Shown: one piece after another, positions 35,360-43,900 of the stretch
Position numbering within the stretch: the stretch's first letter is position 1
Layout of the letters: the number at the start of each line of letters is the position of its first letter
DNA from: Prochlorococcus marinus str. MIT 9313
GTDB lineage: Bacteria > Cyanobacteriota > Cyanobacteriia > PCC-6307 > Cyanobiaceae
DNA length: 64,000 bases
Assembly: GCF_000011485.1 (NCBI RefSeq)
Contig: NC_005071.1
Coordinates: 248,001 to 312,000, forward strand
Reading direction: 5' to 3'
Program-made: the position numbers and the translations under genes
Notes under the pieces: generated by a model
What the model saw: the letters and a program-made list of their open reading frames with translations, nothing else
What the model was told of the DNA's origin: nothing
The model's database searches: none

Positions 35360-35814
35360 TGATGGTTGTGAATCAAAACTATGGTCACATTAAACAGTGA
35401 ATTGGGAATCAGAATAATGTTTTCAGTCCAAGGCTTTACTCTCGTTAAAGCAGGTGGCAAGACTACGAGCAACCAATGATTCATTTTTCATTGCCCTTGA
35501 TTAAGGAGTTGCTTTAAAAGCTAGCGCAAATTTGAGAAAACTTTTTTGAGTATTTTGCTAACATCTAGCCATATCTTTGATAAGACTAAAGGGTGTGAAT
35601 GAAAAGCTGGAAAGTGCCTGAAAAAACAAGACTATGTGTGATTTCTGATTCTTACTGGCTTATTTCAGCATTTGTTCGTAAGGGATTGTAATGTCTTGTC
35701 TGCCTGCAAGTGTTGGCATTGTTGTTGTTATACCCCTTCAGCGAACCTTCGGTTGCCTATCTACAAACCCAAGAGCTGCCAAGCTCTTCATTAGAGCGGC
35801 GCATCTCATCTTTC
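35360..35814. other. Right end of island, no gene
   Basis: AT-rich DNA upstream of procM, likely holding its promoter. Only frames of 30-78 residues without recognisable features occur; the longest (35691-35927) runs across the attR repeat and is not called. Confidence 0.45.
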
Positions 35815-35867
35815 TAGTTGAAATAGGTCTTGTTAGCGAGTGCTGGAAAGAGATTTCTAAGCATCAC
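35815..35867. repeat. attR-like direct repeat, right border of the island
   Basis: Near copy (49/53) of 20790-20842 in the same orientation. Read on the minus strand it is the first 16 codons of the aminotransferase (MLRNLFPALANKTYFN, from ATG at 35864) followed at once by TAG. It is a stranded gene 5' end left by integration. Confidence 0.85.
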
Positions 35868-35972
35868 ATTAAGACTATGGATTGGTTCAGTAGTCCAAGT
35901 AATGAGTATGGCTGGATGAAATATTAGTAGTTCCCAGCATAAAGATTTGATTGTATTCAGATGTAGCGGTAA

Positions 35973-36377
35973 TCAATCGTCTACAGAAACGTAACGTGTC
36001 CATTCCTCCTTTCTATGTTGTTGATGGTAGAAAACAACAAAGGGAAAATTGAACTTATAATGAGTGTCGTTCAAGTGTTTGTTCACCCAGTAACAACCTA
36101 TCTGATAGTTATTCCTAAACATTTCGTTATGATCTGAATAAATATCTACGATTGAAGTGTCACCATTTAGGTGTTCCTCTATGAAGGTCTGTTTGTCTTC
36201 GAAGACGTCGATCAGAAAAATCTCATAGGTGTTTTTGGTTATACCAACCCTCATTAATTCTTCGATAACCTCATCATCCATATAGTCAAATCTCCAGCTA
36301 CCATTATCCTCATCAGGAGGTTTAATGTCTTCATTCTTAGACAAAAGGATTGCTAAGTCAGTTTTGTCCTTAGTCAT
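35973..36377 (-). CDS. Hypothetical acidic protein
   Basis: 134 residues, acidic, ATG start, Tyr/Phe/Asp-rich with no signal peptide or membrane segment (GSWRFDYMDDEVIEELMRVG, and FPFVVFYHQQHRKEEWTRYV). It overlaps the end of the small upstream ORF by eight bases. Function unknown; it may be an immunity-type or modification partner of the neighbouring peptide genes, but nothing proves this. Confidence 0.5.
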   Translation of the reverse strand: MTKDKTDLAILLSKNEDIKPPDEDNGSWRFDYMDDEVIEELMRVGITKNTYEIFLIDVFEDKQTFIEEHLNGDTSIVDIYSDHNEMFRNNYQIGCYWVNKHLNDTHYKFNFPFVVFYHQQHRKEEWTRYVSVDD

Positions 36378-36555
36378 GACTCTCTAAGCGGGAGAATAAA
36401 AACGGTTGTTTTAAGGAGCTTCTCAGGATGTCAACCTTTTGACCATCATAACCAACACCTTCTAGGAGATCATCAGTTAATGATTCACCCAAGTGTAGCT
36501 GAGTGTGATTCGTCTTAGGGGTGGGGTGGTTGTCACCACTAGCAATAGTCTCCAA
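36370..36555 (-). CDS. Possible short leader-like peptide gene
   Basis: A 61-residue frame from TTG. Its middle, LGESLTDDLLEGVGYDG, resembles the LSDDELEGVAGG leader end of ProcA, though degenerate. The start is weak; upstream codons remain open without an ATG, so this may be a decayed precursor gene. Confidence 0.3.
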   Translation of the reverse strand: METIASGDNHPTPKTNHTQLHLGESLTDDLLEGVGYDGQKVDILRSSLKQPFLFSRLESHD

Positions 36556-36670
36556 CCCGCCATCTTCGATACATTGCTTTTCGTTAGTTTCTTTATAGTT
36601 AGTTATCAGTCTAAAGCTAATCGAAAGCTAGCCTGATCGGGCTACATGCTTCCATCCAGGGATATAGATC

Positions 36671-36904
36671 CTAGTTGACCTCACAGCACTTTTCATAATC
36701 CTCTTTCGTTAAACCAGAACCTGACCCTTGAGGGTTTTTGTTCATTAAATTATGTTGTGTTGATTGTGGGGGTAATTTAAGTTCATCTCTCAGATGATGT
36801 AGCTCATCACCTTTTAGATATTCATAACCACCATCACATTTCACTTTTACCCAAGATTCACAATCCAAGGAAATGACCTTGCTTCTTGATTGATCCTTGC
36901 TCAT
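36671..36904 (-). CDS. Peptide with PQGSGSG motif, non-double-glycine N-terminus
   Basis: 77 residues from ATG. The N-terminal 50 residues have no double-glycine leader (SKVISLDCESWVKVKCDGGY), but the C-terminus NPQGSGSGLTKEDYEKCCEV matches the GSGSGLTKADFER segment of the gene at 23903-24205. It has four cysteines. It lies outside the direct repeats, so the motif is not confined to the island. Confidence 0.5.
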   Translation of the reverse strand: MSKDQSRSKVISLDCESWVKVKCDGGYEYLKGDELHHLRDELKLPPQSTQHNLMNKNPQGSGSGLTKEDYEKCCEVN

Positions 36905-37095
36905 AGGTGCTTGTACTTCGAAGATATTCTAGTGCTTCGCACGTATCTCCTGAGAAAAATAGAAAAATGCTTGAAGGCAAGCATCTTGTTTAGAAGTGTC
37001 CATTTAACCTTTAGCAGGTCTTCTGACAATAGATATACTTGTCAAAAGCTGAATAGCAACAATTTTTATTTAGACAGAAATCTTCTCCGGTTGCT

Positions 37096-37266
37096 TTATA
37101 AACCGAATTTGGGCACTATTCCTCCCATGCCAATTAGATAGGATAATGCGGCCAAAATTATAAAAGAAACTACGATTTGCAGAGGAAGCTGCAGCAGCTC
37201 TTTCGAGGTAGGTAGAGGAGAGAGGTTGGGCATTTGATCACGGGGATCCTCTTCTTCGCTGGGCAT
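37096..37266 (-). CDS. Small single-pass membrane protein (56 residues)
   Basis: A short gene from ATG at 37266 to TAA at 37096. An acidic/Pro-rich N-terminus (MPSEEEDPRDQMPNLSPLP) is followed by one hydrophobic helix (LQIVVSFIILAALSYLIGMG) and a short tail. The organisation is typical of small conserved picocyanobacterial membrane proteins. Function unknown. Confidence 0.55.
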   Translation of the reverse strand: MPSEEEDPRDQMPNLSPLPTSKELLQLPLQIVVSFIILAALSYLIGMGGIVPKFGL

Positions 37267-37413
37267 GGAATGTTTGTCTCTGACAGTTAATCATTTATCT
37301 TAGCCAATCCAAGCATGAGCTCGATGACTTCTTACAATTCTTCTAACTTCTCACTTCTTTTTCTTGCCCTCCTGGACTAAGTATGTTAATACAAAAAAAG
37401 TTGTCTTTTCCTT

Positions 37414-37986
37414 TTGTCTTTACCTGGCTCTGTCTTCTTCCTGACCGCAATCCTCCTAATATTTGTTTCATTTGTAGTGGTGTTTAATTCGTTAGTTGCA
37501 AAAAAGAACCGAGTTGAAAATGCTTTTGCATCAGTTGATGTTCAGCTCAAGAAGCGTTATGACCTCGTGCCAAACCTGATTGCGACGGTTAATCAGTATA
37601 TGCAGCATGAGCAAGGAACCCTCGCCAAGCTAACCGAGCTTCGAGGGATGGCTCAGAGTGGCAGGCTAGGCACGCGTGGCAGGGTTGAGTTGGAGAATCA
37701 ATTCTCCCAGGCCATGGAGTCAATCATGGTTTCAGTTGAGAATTATCCAGATCTTAAGGCTAGCCAAAATTTTCTTGCTCTTCAGGGATCCTTGAATGAG
37801 ATCGAGGAGCAGCTTTCTGCCGCCCGGCGTACCTTTAATGCCGTAACCACTGACTACAATGATGCCATTGAAATGTTTCCTAGTAATCTTTTGGCTGGGC
37901 TGATCGGCTATCGACTCCGCCCTCTTTTTGAAATGCCTGCTATCGAAAGAGAGAACCCTAACGCGGCTAAACTATTTGCTGGCTAA
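37414..37986 (+). CDS. lemA: LemA family protein
   Basis: A 190-residue, TTG-started protein. It has an N-terminal membrane anchor (FLTAILLIFVSFVVVFNSLV), then the LemA signature KKNRVENAFASVDVQLKKRY-DLVPNLIATV and a long helical bundle. LemA proteins are membrane-anchored helical proteins of unknown activity. The stop overlaps the start of the DUF3137 gene (TAATG), a common pairing. Confidence 0.9.
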   Translation: MSLPGSVFFLTAILLIFVSFVVVFNSLVAKKNRVENAFASVDVQLKKRYDLVPNLIATVNQYMQHEQGTLAKLTELRGMAQSGRLGTRGRVELENQFSQAMESIMVSVENYPDLKASQNFLALQGSLNEIEEQLSAARRTFNAVTTDYNDAIEMFPSNLLAGLIGYRLRPLFEMPAIERENPNAAKLFAG

Positions 37987-38975
37987 TGGTGAATCAACGA
38001 TCCTTTTTTGCTGGTCATCCTTCTTATTTCCGCCAGGAGATTATGCCAGTTTTACGGATATTTGAAGGCAAACGAAAGCTCATTCTGCAGAAAATATTGA
38101 AGATTATATTCTTAATCGCCTTGTTGATAATTGCTGTTGTCATTCTGCTAGCTTTTCAGTTAATCTCGCAGATCGCAGCTTTTATTTTGCTTCCCGTAGT
38201 GGCGGTTGTCTTTGGCATCGTCTACAGGCAACTAACCAAGCAATATAAGATGCAGTTCAAGCTGCAGATTATTACAGCGATCGTCAACTTCTTTGATTCA
38301 ACTCTTCAATATGATCCACACGGTCGGGTGTCTAAGTCTCAGTTTGTGCAAAGTGGGTTATTTAATACATCTCCTGATCGTTACCGTGGCGAGGATCGGG
38401 TTTTTGGTACTTTGGGAAAGACCCGTATCGAGTTTAGCGAGGTTCATGCGGAATATCAGTCTCAGAGCACCGATTCTGATGGAGCCACGCACACCTCATG
38501 GCACACGATTTTCAAGGGTTTGTTTTTCGTCGCAGACTTCAATAAGCAAATTAAAGGCACCACTGTTGTGCTTCCAGATGTAGCCGAACGTCTTTTTGGG
38601 GGTGTTGGAAAATTTTTTCAAAACATTCAAAAGATTGGCCGACATCCCGAACTGATCACTCTGGAAGATCCTGTTTTCGAGAAGTACTTTGTTGTTTACG
38701 GGGATGATCAAAATGAAGCGAGATATATCCTTACCCCGAACCTTATGGAGCGGATTGTTTCATTTCGGCAGCGAACCGGACAAAAACTTCGTCTTTCTTT
38801 TTGTGGAGAGAACGTTTATGTGGCCATCCCGAGCGACCATGACATGTTCGAGGCCAGAGTTTTTCGCACCCTTTGGAGCAAGACACTGATCAAGAGCTAT
38901 GTGGACGACATGGCGATGGCGATAGGTGTGGTTGAAGAGCTCAATCTCAACCGTCGTGTTTGGACGAAGCCATGA
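37986..38975 (+). CDS. DUF3137 membrane protein, LemA partner
   Basis: A 329-residue protein with two adjacent hydrophobic helices (about 37-82), followed by a cytoplasmic domain typical of DUF3137 (DRYRGEDRVFGTLGKTRIEF, then GLFFVADFNK). Translationally coupled to lemA. Function unknown. Confidence 0.8.
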   Translation: MVNQRSFFAGHPSYFRQEIMPVLRIFEGKRKLILQKILKIIFLIALLIIAVVILLAFQLISQIAAFILLPVVAVVFGIVYRQLTKQYKMQFKLQIITAIVNFFDSTLQYDPHGRVSKSQFVQSGLFNTSPDRYRGEDRVFGTLGKTRIEFSEVHAEYQSQSTDSDGATHTSWHTIFKGLFFVADFNKQIKGTTVVLPDVAERLFGGVGKFFQNIQKIGRHPELITLEDPVFEKYFVVYGDDQNEARYILTPNLMERIVSFRQRTGQKLRLSFCGENVYVAIPSDHDMFEARVFRTLWSKTLIKSYVDDMAMAIGVVEELNLNRRVWTKP

Positions 38976-39001
38976 ATTTTTAAATGCTAAAAATTCTCAT
39001 G
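38971..39001. terminator. AT-rich hairpin between convergent genes
   Basis: CATGAATTTTT and AAAAATTCTCATG pair with a bulge around AAATGCT. It lies at the 3' end of the DUF3137 gene, before the convergent NifU-like gene. A weak candidate terminator. Confidence 0.35.
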
Positions 39002-39027
39002 CGGAAGAGTTGTTCTGGTTACAGCCT

Positions 39028-39273
39028 TTAAAGCACCTGCACCACTTCACTGACTTCGGGGATCATTTCGCGCAACTTGCGTTCGATACCCATTTTTAGG
39101 GTCATGGTGCTACTAGGGCAGCTGCCACAGGCTCCTTGAAGACGCACTTTCACCACAGGACCATCAATTTCGACGATTTCTACATTGCCGCCGTCTGCCA
39201 TAAGAAAGGGCCTTAGTTCATCGAGAACGGTTTCCACGTTCTCGTTGGTGAGGGCCATGGCTTCTGTACTCAT
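39028..39273 (-). CDS. NifU-like iron-sulfur scaffold protein (Nfu)
   Basis: An 81-residue protein equal to the C-terminal domain of NifU. It has the Fe-S cluster motif CGSCPSS (CxxC) in [20 protein letters not shown] and the N-terminal [15 protein letters not shown]. In cyanobacteria this is the main Fe-S scaffold, needed for photosystem I clusters. Divergent from mqo. Confidence 0.93.
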   Translation of the reverse strand: MSTEAMALTNENVETVLDELRPFLMADGGNVEIVEIDGPVVKVRLQGACGSCPSSTMTLKMGIERKLREMIPEVSEVVQVL

Positions 39274-39349
39274 GGATGCTCTGCACGTTTGGATCTATCC
39301 AGCCTAGGGGGTTCGCTCATAACCTTGCCAGCAGGGGTGCTTTCAAGTT

Positions 39350-40840
39350 GTGGTCGTCTCTGATGTTGCTGGATCCCAATCTCGCTACGACGCGGTGCTT
39401 GTCGGGGCTGGAATTATGAGTGCCACTTTGGCGGCCCTGCTGCATGAGCTCGATCCTGAACTGAGTTTGTTGATGGTCGAGCGTTTGCAGGCGCCGGGTC
39501 TTGAGAGCAGTGCGGCAGAAAACAATGCAGGCACTGGTCATGCGGCTAATTGCGAACTGAATTACACACCGCTTCAGCCTGATGGCAGCGTGGCTACTGC
39601 TAAGGCTTTGGCCATTAATACCGCCTTTGAGCGCTCTTTGGAGTTCTGGGCTTCGTTGACGGAAAAGGGCAAGTTGCTACCGCAGCAATTTCTACATCTG
39701 GTCCCTCATATCAGTGTGGTTTTTGGCGATGCTGATTTGGCTTTCTTGCATCAGCGCTTTCAGCAATTGAGTGCGCTGCCTGCCTTTGCCTCCATGCAAT
39801 GGAGTACTGATGTCGCTGAGCTTGCCGAATGGATGCCATTGGTGATGGAAGGGCGAGCCAATGCAGAGTCTGTTGCTGCAACCTGCATTAAGCGGGGGAC
39901 GGATGTGGATTTCGGATTGCTGACAGGGGCCTATGTGAAGTCATTGCAAGCCAGCGGAGCTTTGGAATTGAGTTGCGGCTGCGAAGTCGTTCATTTGCAC
40001 CGGCTCGGCAAGCACCAGTGGAATCTTGATCTCAAGCATTCTTCTGGAAGTCGCTCTGTGCAGACACCTTTTGTGTTTCTCGGTGCAGGGGGGGGGGCAT
40101 TGCCTTTGTTGCAGCGATCTGGCATTCCAGAGGCAGCTGCCTATGCAGGCTTTCCAGTGAGCGGACAGTGGTTAGTCTGCTCTGAGCCAGGTTTAACGGC
40201 AAGGCATCACGCCAAGGTGTATGGCAAGGCGAAGGTGGGTGCTCCGCCAATGTCTGTGCCACATCTTGATAGCCGTTGGATTGATGGATGCCGCTCGTTG
40301 CTTTTCGGGCCTTATGCGGGTTTCAGTAGCAAATTCCTCAAGCAAGGCTCCCGCTTGGATCTCTTGCGTTCGGTACGGCGCAGCAATTTTCGCTCCATGT
40401 TGGAGGTGGGTTTTAAAAACTTTGATTTAGTCACTTATCTCCTCTCAGAGCTACAGCAGAGTGAGAAAGATCGCTTTGAAACCTTAAAGCAATTTCTTCC
40501 CAATGCGCAGTTGAATGATTGGAAGCTCTCAGTTGCTGGACAGAGAGTACAAATCATCAAACGCACAGCCGAGGGGGGGCGGTTGCAGATGGGTACAGAG
40601 GTGGTATCCGCTCAAGATGGCTCCCTAGCTGCCTTATTAGGAGCTTCGCCTGGGGCTAGTACAGCGGTGACGGTCATGCTGGAAGTGTTGCAGCGTTGCT
40701 GGAGCGAGCGTATGGCAAGTGAGTCTTGGCAACAAAGATTGCGAAAATTGTTGCCGAGTTATGGCCATGATCCAAATTCTGAGCCCTTACTGCTGACGCA
40801 GATGCGCATACGCAGCAATAAATTACTCAATTTTACTTGA
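39350..40840 (+). CDS. mqo: Malate:quinone oxidoreductase
   Basis: An FAD-dependent peripheral membrane enzyme oxidising malate to oxaloacetate with quinone as acceptor. 496 residues, GTG start. The N-terminal dinucleotide fold is [37 protein letters not shown] and [20 protein letters not shown] are typical family segments. An alternative to malate dehydrogenase in marine picocyanobacteria. Followed by a gap before the giant repeat protein on the other strand. Confidence 0.94.
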   Translation: MVVSDVAGSQSRYDAVLVGAGIMSATLAALLHELDPELSLLMVERLQAPGLESSAAENNAGTGHAANCELNYTPLQPDGSVATAKALAINTAFERSLEFWASLTEKGKLLPQQFLHLVPHISVVFGDADLAFLHQRFQQLSALPAFASMQWSTDVAELAEWMPLVMEGRANAESVAATCIKRGTDVDFGLLTGAYVKSLQASGALELSCGCEVVHLHRLGKHQWNLDLKHSSGSRSVQTPFVFLGAGGGALPLLQRSGIPEAAAYAGFPVSGQWLVCSEPGLTARHHAKVYGKAKVGAPPMSVPHLDSRWIDGCRSLLFGPYAGFSSKFLKQGSRLDLLRSVRRSNFRSMLEVGFKNFDLVTYLLSELQQSEKDRFETLKQFLPNAQLNDWKLSVAGQRVQIIKRTAEGGRLQMGTEVVSAQDGSLAALLGASPGASTAVTVMLEVLQRCWSERMASESWQQRLRKLLPSYGHDPNSEPLLLTQMRIRSNKLLNFT

Positions 40841-40921
40841 TCAAAAGATGGTCTGATTTTGATGTTTGATAATTAGCTTTTGATGAGACTGTAGATATTG
40901 ACCTTGAAAGCCTTATTTTGG

Positions 40922-43900
40922 TTAAATGGTGCTTTGATCAACAGCAGCGGTTATCGCTGCTGTGACGATATCGGTTGAACTTGTTGCTTCTGATGTTGTT
41001 GATGTAAGGGATGTCGCAGAGGCGACATCCTCTGATGTTGTTAGGGCGTTGATGGCTTCTGAAATTGCCATAGAATCAGTCTCCTCTGATGTTGTTGATT
41101 TTACAAGTGAGTCATTGCTTGGATTGATGATTGCATCAGTTGTTTCAGCAGTGATTGTTGTTAAATCTTCTTCGATTTGTGTTTCTGCGGCTCCTGTGAT
41201 TGGATCCAATCCTCCCTCTAGTGAATAATCCGAATCAATATTGCCCGTACTCAAGTCTGAAGTATTCACGTTTTGGAGTGTTGCTATGACAATACCAATA
41301 TTTTTGTCTCCAGCAATACCATCTGCGTCAAAGCTGACCAATGTATCGTCTCCATCTTGTGACAAGTTGATGTGGCCTGTAGCGAAGGCGTTGGATCCGT
41401 CGTAGTTGATTGCAACATTATTAAGGAGGTCATCAAAGTTCATCATGTCATGATTGCTTGATGGCTGAGCAATTGGAGTTTCCTCTAGGAGGGGCTCGGA
41501 ATCTTCGCCAAACGCAATGATCGAATCTTGCTCGAAGGCAGGCTCTGGATCACCGCCAATAGCAATTACAAGATCATCCTCTAGAGCAGGCTCTGGATCA
41601 CCGCCAATAGCAATTACAAGATCATCCTCTAGAGCAGGTTCTGGATCATCGCCAATAGCAATTACAAGATCATCCTCTAGAGCAGGCTCTGGATCACCGC
41701 CAATAGCAATTACAAGATCATCCTCTAGAGCAGGCTCTGGATCACCGCCAATAGCAATTACAAGATCATCCTCTAGAGCAGGCTCTGGATCACCGCCAAT
41801 AGCAATTACAAGATCATCTTCTAGTGAAAGCTCTAGATTATCGCCGAAAGAAATCCCCATTTCTTTATTCTCTTCTGCATCGTTAATTGTTACTAAGTTT
41901 CCGCCTAGCTTCTGAGCATTGGCCTCTGCTTCTTCCCAGGTAGGCCCTTCGACGATTGTGTAAGCACTGTCACCTCTTATTGCTACATTATGATTGAAGA
42001 TTGCTTTTTTCTCGGATATTTCAACAGTGAAATCCTTGATCATCAGAGGTGAAGATATGTTATTTATGTCGTCTGCGAAGATGTTTGTTCCGGAACTTGC
42101 TCCTTCTAGCAAACTTCTGTAGTAATCGGCAGTGAAAACGATTGTGTCTGAGCCGAAACCCGTCGTAACACTTATACCTTTACCGCCGGTAATGGTGATG
42201 TTGTCCTTGCCATCTCCAGCATCAATTGTGTCACCTCCATCGCCAGCAAAGATGTCATCATCACCCTTCCCACCACTGATTTTATCTGCTCCTGATCCAC
42301 CGATAATTGTGTCATTACCATCATCACCGTAGATCTCGGCGTTGCCTCCGCCTGAATGCAGGATCTGGTCGTCACCATCTCCGCCGTGGATGCTGCTGTT
42401 GACTAGGTCACCACTCAACAAGACAGAGTCATCACCTGTTCCTGTTTTGATTGTGCTGTTGGTGAGTGCCGCTCCAGAATGGCTGCCGATGGCGTTCACA
42501 AAGATCTGGTCGTCTCCACCTCCTGTTGAGATAGTGGAATTCAACAGAGTTTTGGCATCACCTTTCTCCGTTGATTTGCCGTGGTAGAAGGAATGCCCTA
42601 GGGCATTAACACTGATGTTGACTTGATCTTGTCCCTCGCCAGTTTCGAGAACAGAATTCTTAAGGCCTATGGCAGAGGAACCAGCATTGATTTGCAAGTT
42701 GACGGAATCATTGCCAGAGCCTGTGGAGATGGTGGAATCCTCCGCCCCAATAGCAACACCAAGGGTCTCAATGCGTGAGTGGTCGTAGTCGTAGGAGGAT
42801 TGATTGAAGCGGTTGTTGTCGTAATTAGATTGATGAGAGCCGTTGTAGTTGTTATTATAGTCGTAGCCATAATTATAACTCCTGTTGTAGTCGTAGTTAT
42901 AAGAGCCTGAGGAGGAGTGATCGTAGTTTCCAGATCTGCTGTAGCTGTTGTTGTAGTCGTAGTCGTAGCTGTTGAGGTGTGAGCGTTCGTAGTCACGGCT
43001 GTTGTTGTACCAGCTGCTTCTGTAATTGTAGGAATTTTTGTAAGTCGATTGATTGATGCTGCTACCGCTGCCTTGTGAAGCGTGGCTGTAATCGTAGGAG
43101 CCGGAAGAGCTGTGATCGTAGGAGTTGCTGTAGCTGTTGGTGTAGTCGTTGCTGTAACTGGAAGAGCGAGAATAGATGCTGCTGTAGTCGCTGCTGTTGC
43201 TGCCAGTGGAATCATCGAAGGAGGAGCGTGAGCTCGATGATTTGTTGTAGAAGCTGTTTTCGCCAAAAGCGTTGACATCAATGGTGATGTCATCATTACC
43301 ATCGCTGGTGGAGAGAATTGAATCGTTAAGGCCTATGGCAGAAGAGCCGGCGTTGATTTGTAGGTTGACGGAATCACTGCCAGAGCCTGTAGAGATGTTG
43401 GACCCATCAGCACCAGTGGCTTCTCCGTAGGAGTGAATGCGTGAGTGGTCGTAGTCGTAAGAGGATTGATTGAAGCGGTTGTTGTCGTAGGAGGATTGAT
43501 GGGAGTTGCTGTAGCTGTTGAGGTAATCGCTGGAATTGCTGTAACTGCGGGTGTTGTCGTAGTTGTAAGAGCGCGAGTAGGAATTGCTGTGGTTGCTGGA
43601 ACTACTTGAACTGTTGCTGTAGTCGTAGTCGTAGCTGTTGAGGTGTGAGCGTTCGTAGTCACTACTGTTGTTGTACCAGCTGTTGCCGTAGCTATAGGAA
43701 TTTTTGTAAGTCGATTGATTGATGCCGCTGCGGCTATTTGTTGAGTCGCGGTTGAAAGAGCTGGAGCTGGCGTCAGAGCGTTCGTAGGAGTTGCTGTAGC
43801 TGTTGGTGTAGTCGTTGCTGTAACTGGAAGAGCGAGAATCGATTCTGCTGTAGTCGCTGCTGTTGCTGCCAGTGGAATCATCGAAGGAGGAGCGTGAGCT

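Noticed and set aside
34475..35393. Plus-strand ORFs of 90-96 residues opposite procM
   Set aside because: Antisense shadows of the lanthionine synthetase; no ribosome-binding site or family signature.
35691..35927. 78-residue ORF at the right island end
   Set aside because: It runs through the attR repeat and ends shortly after; the overlap with the reversed aminotransferase 5' end shows it is accidental.
36890..37141. 83-residue plus-strand ORF
   Set aside because: Overlaps the 56-residue membrane protein gene and has no motif; the minus-strand reading is far more protein-like.
41540..41827. Regular 48-bp direct repeats suggesting a CRISPR array
   Set aside because: The units are contiguous, have no unique spacers, and are in-frame codons (PALEDDLVIAIGGDPE) of the giant protein.
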